Assembly: GCA_024811115.1 (NCBI GenBank)
Contig: JAKOGH010000926.1
Span: 1 to 11,241, forward strand
Length of the DNA: 11,241 nucleotides
Direction: 5' to 3'
From: Terana coerulea
Taxonomy: Eukaryota; Basidiomycota; Agaricomycetes; Polyporales; Phanerochaetaceae
Made by a program: the position numbers and the translations under genes. The notes under the pieces were generated by a model. It had not been told where the DNA came from and made no database searches. It was given only the letters and a program-made list of their open reading frames with translations. Position 1 is the stretch's first letter. Each line of letters starts with the position of its first letter. Below are positions 8,106 to 11,241 of this stretch, one piece after another.

Positions 8106-8700
8106 AGAGCAAGCTCTGGTCTATTCCAAGCCAGAATGGCCTAGCTTATATATCTTTGGAGGCTGACCCTGCACGGGACTTGGTCGCGGTCTGTTTATTC
8201 GGAATCAACAAGCATGACCGAGGCGCTAGCCCCGATCCGATCGCTCAGCGGGAGCTTCTGCGCCCGGCGTGGGCGCTTATCCGAGTCGGCGCAATGGGAC
8301 AGCCTCCTTCTGCTGCACTTGCACATAATATACTGCTAATGGGACTCCTCACATATTCATTTTGCGGCGTTGCGTCGGGCTCGACTATCTGCGCAAGTGA
8401 TGCACAGGCCAGGGTGTAAGGTGAACACCAGAGCTTTGTGGCGTTTGATCCGAGTCTGATACCCGCTTGCGGCCTCCGATTTGCTTCCGTGTCGATCTCT
8501 GCTTCCGACTCTGACTCCAAGGCCGCCGCTCTCCCCCTGCCGCGGACCGCTGCCTCTCCCTCGCTCTATCAAGTGCAAACCACCTGTATCTACCGTGTTC
8601 TAGGTGTGTGAACGCCTCAAGTTGCTAGTTGACCACTAACCACGAAATATCTGCGACAGGTGCGCATGCTGTCTGGCATGTCTAGCCTCGACCGAAAATG
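8106..8700. other. Intergenic region with a possible decayed coding fragment
   Basis: A plus-strand frame stays open from inside the minisatellite to 8419. Beyond 8105 it reads with protein-like composition (for example LAYISLEADPARDLVAVCLF). The DPA-x-DLVAV pattern is reminiscent of the C-terminal parts of Agaricomycete F-box proteins, but the match is short and from memory only. No start, introns or second domain can be shown. TATATAT occurs at 8147-8153. From 8420 to 8700 there is pyrimidine-rich sequence without a gene. Confidence 0.25.
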
Positions 8701-8712
8701 GAGATGATGTGA

Positions 8713-8745
8713 CGGCCGGCGTGCTCGGTGGTGCCCCGGCCGGCG
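8713..8745 (+). promoter_or_regulatory. Paired GC-rich sites upstream of the BTB gene
   Basis: CGGCCGGCG occurs twice, at 8713-8721 and 8737-8745, 24 bases apart and about 50-80 bases above a TATA box. Each contains the palindrome CGGCCG, built from CGG triplets of the kind bound by fungal Zn2Cys6 regulators. A regulatory role is inferred from position and repetition only. Confidence 0.4.
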
Positions 8746-8793
8746 ATGCAGCCCTCACATCTGTCGAAGACGCGTCCCCGTCATGGCTGGGGG

Positions 8794-8800
8794 TATATAT
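8794..8800 (+). promoter_or_regulatory. TATA box of the BTB gene
   Basis: TATATAT flanked by GGG and CCC, followed by a pyrimidine-rich leader of about 170 bases to the ATG at 8973. This arrangement is usual for basidiomycete Pol II promoters. Confidence 0.55.
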
Positions 8801-8972
8801 CCCGAGACGCAGACCGACGCTCCAGCTCGCATCTTTCTCACCCGCTCCCCTCCTTTCCCTCCTCGTCGCGCTCAGTGCCATCTCTCGGACCGTCTCAACT
8901 GATCTCATCCTGCCTCTGCGTACCCTCTTGCACTCAAAGCTCTCGTTTCTTGGACTTTCGAATCTGGGCAGC

Positions 8973-10323
8973 ATGTCTTCCCGTTCTACGGACCCGCCCC
9001 GCCCACCTTCATCTTCCACCACCTCTCAACTGGCCGTACCCCGCCCTCGCTCAAGCGCCCCAGGGAGAACGAGGAGAACCACCAAATACGTCCTATAGCC
9101 TCGTCTTCATCCACTGTGACTCGCCGCCCGCCGCACACTCAGCCTGCGCCGGAGCCGTTTGGTGTCAACAACGGAGACGTGATCCTCCGCAGCATTGACA
9201 ATACCGACTTCTATGTACGCTACCACATCGCTGCCGAGGGCTCTGCGGTATGGAAAAATCTCTTGAAGAACCACCAGCCGCTCTTTCTCCCACCGTCCCC
9301 AGACCGCAAGAGTATCCCTTGCCCTGTCATCGAAACCGGTATCCCGACGCATATCCTGCGTATCATCCTGCTCTTCATGCATCCCAACGCTATGGACCCA
9401 GTTTTTCCTGATCTCCAATGCGCGACGCACGTCTTGTGCCACATGGCTGACCTCGGGATGAGACGCCTGTTCCCCAGAGCCATGCCACAGCTCCACACGT
9501 TCGCGAAGAAAGATCCGATCCTCACCTATGCCATTGCTTGCAACGCCGGCTGGAAAGGGCTCGCTCAAGTGTCTCTCCAAGCTACGTTTACTTCTTCCTA
9601 CGACGAGGAACTCGTCTTCGACTACATGGACAGGAAGCGTTTCGCGTGTGCTGGACCGCCGCTATCCCTGTCCGACCAGTCTAGGTTCCGGAAGTATCGG
9701 AAAGCCTGCCAGGAAGCAGTGTCCTCCCTTCTCCGTGTCATCCCCAATGGAGCTAGTGCGAGGTCGCTCATCGAGCTCCCTTCCTCAGCGGCTCCCACCT
9801 GGGATGGTCCTTCTTTCGATGTGCCGAAATCCACCCCAAGGAGGGCGCCGTGGTCGTTCGCGTTTGTGGTGGGCAGGAGGCGCTGGCGCCGTGGTGGTTG
9901 GAAGGATATGTCACTACGATGCTTGCGAAGGTCAGCGCTTGTCCTGCGGAACAGACCGCCCTAGACCAGAAATCCTTCGACCCCATGTTGGTGGACGCTG
10001 CAAAGCATTGCGAGGCGTGCGCCCTGAACGTTCGTGCGGACATTGCAAACTTTCGCTACGCATTGGCACCAGCGATTGAGACGGCGGTTGCACAGGTATG
10101 TTCTTGTTCCATATTCGAGCCTACACACACTAATTGCTCCCGCAAAGGTTCCTATCTGGTGGGAGTGGGTCACTCCTTGCAAGGAAAACATCAACAAGTT
10201 CGTCAACAGAGACGTATGTGACCTTTGCGCTGTCGTTTGCCGCCGTCTGCTCACATTTCCATCCAGATTACCCCACCCGGGCCATCCGCAGATGGGGTTC
10301 CAACTCAACAGATCGCAGCATAA
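8973..10323 (+). CDS. BTB/POZ-domain protein (structure partly uncertain)
   Basis: Proposed exons: 8973-9089, 9143-9734, 9776-10095, 10148-10213 and 10267-10323 (TAA), ~383 residues. The last two introns (52 and 53 nt, GTATGT donors) are clear. Residues ~48-160 resemble a BTB/POZ domain: NNGDVILRS-DNTDFYV, then a core with HILRIILLFMHP, a helix pair, and FAKKDPILTYAIACNAG, typical of the Agaricomycete BTB family. BTB domains mediate dimerisation or recruit Cullin-3; the role of these expanded fungal copies is unknown. Two joints are doubtful. The first intron (9090-9142) is in phase, but the reading frame it skips also looks coding (LKRPRENEEN, like the basic N-terminus of related proteins). 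The 41-nt intron at 9735-9775 is short and could be a frameshift. The C-terminal part (FFRCAEIHPKEG, AVVVRVCGG, WWLEGYVTTML) fits the family's tail. Confidence 0.68.
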
Positions 10324-10631
10324 CACATTTCGCTCCTTTCATGTCTCACATCACATGTTCTATTGGTTATGTCCACCTTCCTTCCTTCCTTCACCCTGTA
10401 CGGATCCTAGAGATAGTAATACGCGTATATCCACATGAAGCGCAATTTTCTTCGAATGAAACACTTCGCGTTCATACCTTTCGAGGGCACTGCTTCACGC
10501 AAGTCAGAAAGCGACGACAGGGCAATCCCTTCGTAGCGTCCATGGGTACGTAATATTATGCTGCGTCGTGCATCGCCAACGCACAGCGTACCAACTAACG
10601 TCCTCAGTACGGCTCTGTTCTAGTACATCAA
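10324..10631. other. Intergenic region with a short TTCC microsatellite
   Basis: No supported gene. Contains a (TTCC)n tract at 10377-10392. It probably includes the 3' untranslated end of the BTB gene. Confidence 0.4.
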
Positions 10632-10639
10632 TATAAATA
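10632..10639 (+). promoter_or_regulatory. TATAAATA box
   Basis: A consensus TATA element 32-39 bases above an ATG at 10671. This is close for a TATA-to-ATG distance, since the transcription start would fall almost on the ATG, so it may serve another transcript or be fortuitous. Confidence 0.3.
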
Positions 10640-10670
10640 CAAGTGTTAAGTACCCTGAAACAGCGAAAGC

Positions 10671-10940
10671 ATGCACCGGGACGAGCAGCTGCGTAAGCTC
10701 TATTCGCAGCGGCTTGGAGATAGCATTCGCAGAAATGTTGTTGAAGTCAACGCCGTGTATTCTATCAGCAGCGGGAAAATGCAGTTTAGCAAAAGCGAAG
10801 TCGGTGGAATGCGAGGTTGGGCGACTTACATGACTTCGAAAGTGTTCCCGGTTTCACGAGCCTGCGCCCTCAGCCGCCATCTGGCCGGACGATGCCTCTT
10901 CAAACACCCTGGCATCTGGAATCGCCTCGTGGCTACATAG
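10671..10940 (+). CDS. Doubtful small ORF, 89 residues, unrecognised
   Basis: The ORF opens with ATG in context AAAGCATGC, shortly after TATAAATA, and ends at a TAG. The protein is basic (many Arg, Lys and His), has no signal peptide or membrane segment, and matches no family I know. Splice-like signals on the opposite strand (GTAAGTCGCC near 10827) leave open a minus-strand exon here instead. It could also be a relic or a chance ORF. Confidence 0.2.
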   Translation: MHRDEQLRKLYSQRLGDSIRRNVVEVNAVYSISSGKMQFSKSEVGGMRGWATYMTSKVFPVSRACALSRHLAGRCLFKHPGIWNRLVAT

Positions 10941-10948
10941 CCGCACGC

Positions 10949-11041
10949 CTGCTACGGTAGCAGTGTCGGCGCTATATAGTCGTTCGTAGCACTCTTCTGC
11001 TACCGTAGCACCCTCTTCCCTACCGTACCAGCTACCGTAGC
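10949..11041. repeat. Cluster of GCTAC-S-GTAGC dyads
   Basis: Perfect odd-centred inverted repeats: CTGCTACGGTAGCAG (10949-10963), TGCTACCGTAGCA (10998-11010) and GCTACCGTAGC (11031-11041). A half-related CTACCGTACC (11020-11029) and GTAGCAC (10986-10992) lie between. The palindrome AGCAGATCTGCT follows at 11040-11051. GCTATATAG sits between the first and second dyads. Such a cluster could be a set of dimeric protein-binding sites or a transposon end. Confidence 0.7.
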
Positions 11042-11204
11042 AGATCTGCTGCTACCAGCAAGCTATGGCATCGCCGGGACTGCTACGCTCGATTTCTCTT
11101 ATATTTGGTGCCCGCAATGCTCTCTGGGCCTCGCCTGTCTCATCACATTCCCTCCTCCTGCAGCCCTGAGCCCACCACCACTCCCACTCATCGCGCTTGA
11201 GGAG

Positions 11205-11241
11205 ATGCACGACCATTCCGCATCTACCACCTTTGTCGCCA
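11205..11241 (+). CDS. Possible 5' end of a gene truncated by the window edge
   Basis: An ATG at 11205 follows a TATA-like TTATATTT (11098-11105) and a ~100-base leader rich in C and T, the same promoter style as the BTB gene. Only 12 codons are visible, so no function can be given. The start is inferred from leader composition and position. Confidence 0.28.
   Translation, partial: MHDHSASTTFVA

Noticed and set aside
8636..9580. Minus-strand ORFs opposite the BTB gene (128 and 157 residues)
   Set aside because: They are antisense to well-supported coding or leader sequence and show no recognisable domain.
10134..10553. Plus-strand 139-residue open frame after the BTB gene
   Set aside because: It runs through two clear splice sites and the real terminal exon in another frame. 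Composition beyond 10324 is not protein-like.
376..11051. CRISPR array
   Set aside because: The repeats are either contiguous tandem units or short dyads, with no regular repeat-spacer alternation, and the DNA is clearly from an intron-rich fungus.

Overview
This window looks like nuclear DNA of a filamentous basidiomycete, most likely an Agaricomycete (mushroom or polypore class). The evidence is dense GT-AG introns of about 52-74 nt, a transposase of the Plavaka family (greatly expanded in Agaricomycetes), a BTB/POZ gene of the type multiplied in these fungi, and pyrimidine-rich leaders with TATA boxes. No bacterial, organellar or viral gene organisation was seen.

Layout. Bases 1-341 are flanking DNA with a possible 3' end of a gene. 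Bases ~342 to ~6531 form what I read as one DNA transposon of about 6.2 kb. It carries a Plavaka-type transposase on the minus strand (488-4398, 11 exons) and, divergently across a ~290-bp shared promoter region, a 5-exon gene on the plus strand (4685-6096) encoding a ~395-residue protein of unknown function. Arrays of ~10-base CTGA/AGG-rich repeats lie at both ends (about 376-466 and 6424-6516). A tRNA-derived Pol III-like sequence sits at 6197-6278 near the right end.

The transposase is broken twice. A 352-bp MITE-like element (3443-3794) lies in exon 2, with 10-bp perfect terminal inverted repeats and a 5-bp near-perfect target duplication. Removing exactly 357 bp restores the reading frame. 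A +1 frameshift lies near 3008-3026 in exon 3. Otherwise all 11 exons join in phase to about 983 residues, so inactivation looks recent. The partner gene has no visible break.

Bases 6532-7577 are mostly non-coding. Bases 7578-8105 hold a 67/68-bp minisatellite of eight copies with a 202-bp higher-order trimer. Bases 8106-8700 are intergenic with a doubtful gene relic. Bases 8973-10323 hold a BTB/POZ-domain gene with a good TATA box and paired GC-rich sites upstream; two of its exon joints are uncertain. Bases 10324-11241 hold a doubtful small ORF behind a TATAAATA box, a cluster of GCTAC-S-GTAGC dyads at 10949-11041, and a possible gene start at 11205 cut by the window edge.

The best candidate for something under-described is the two-gene Plavaka unit: a divergent, intact partner protein within the same phased-repeat boundaries, plus a small non-autonomous element with related subterminal repeats that disrupted the transposase.
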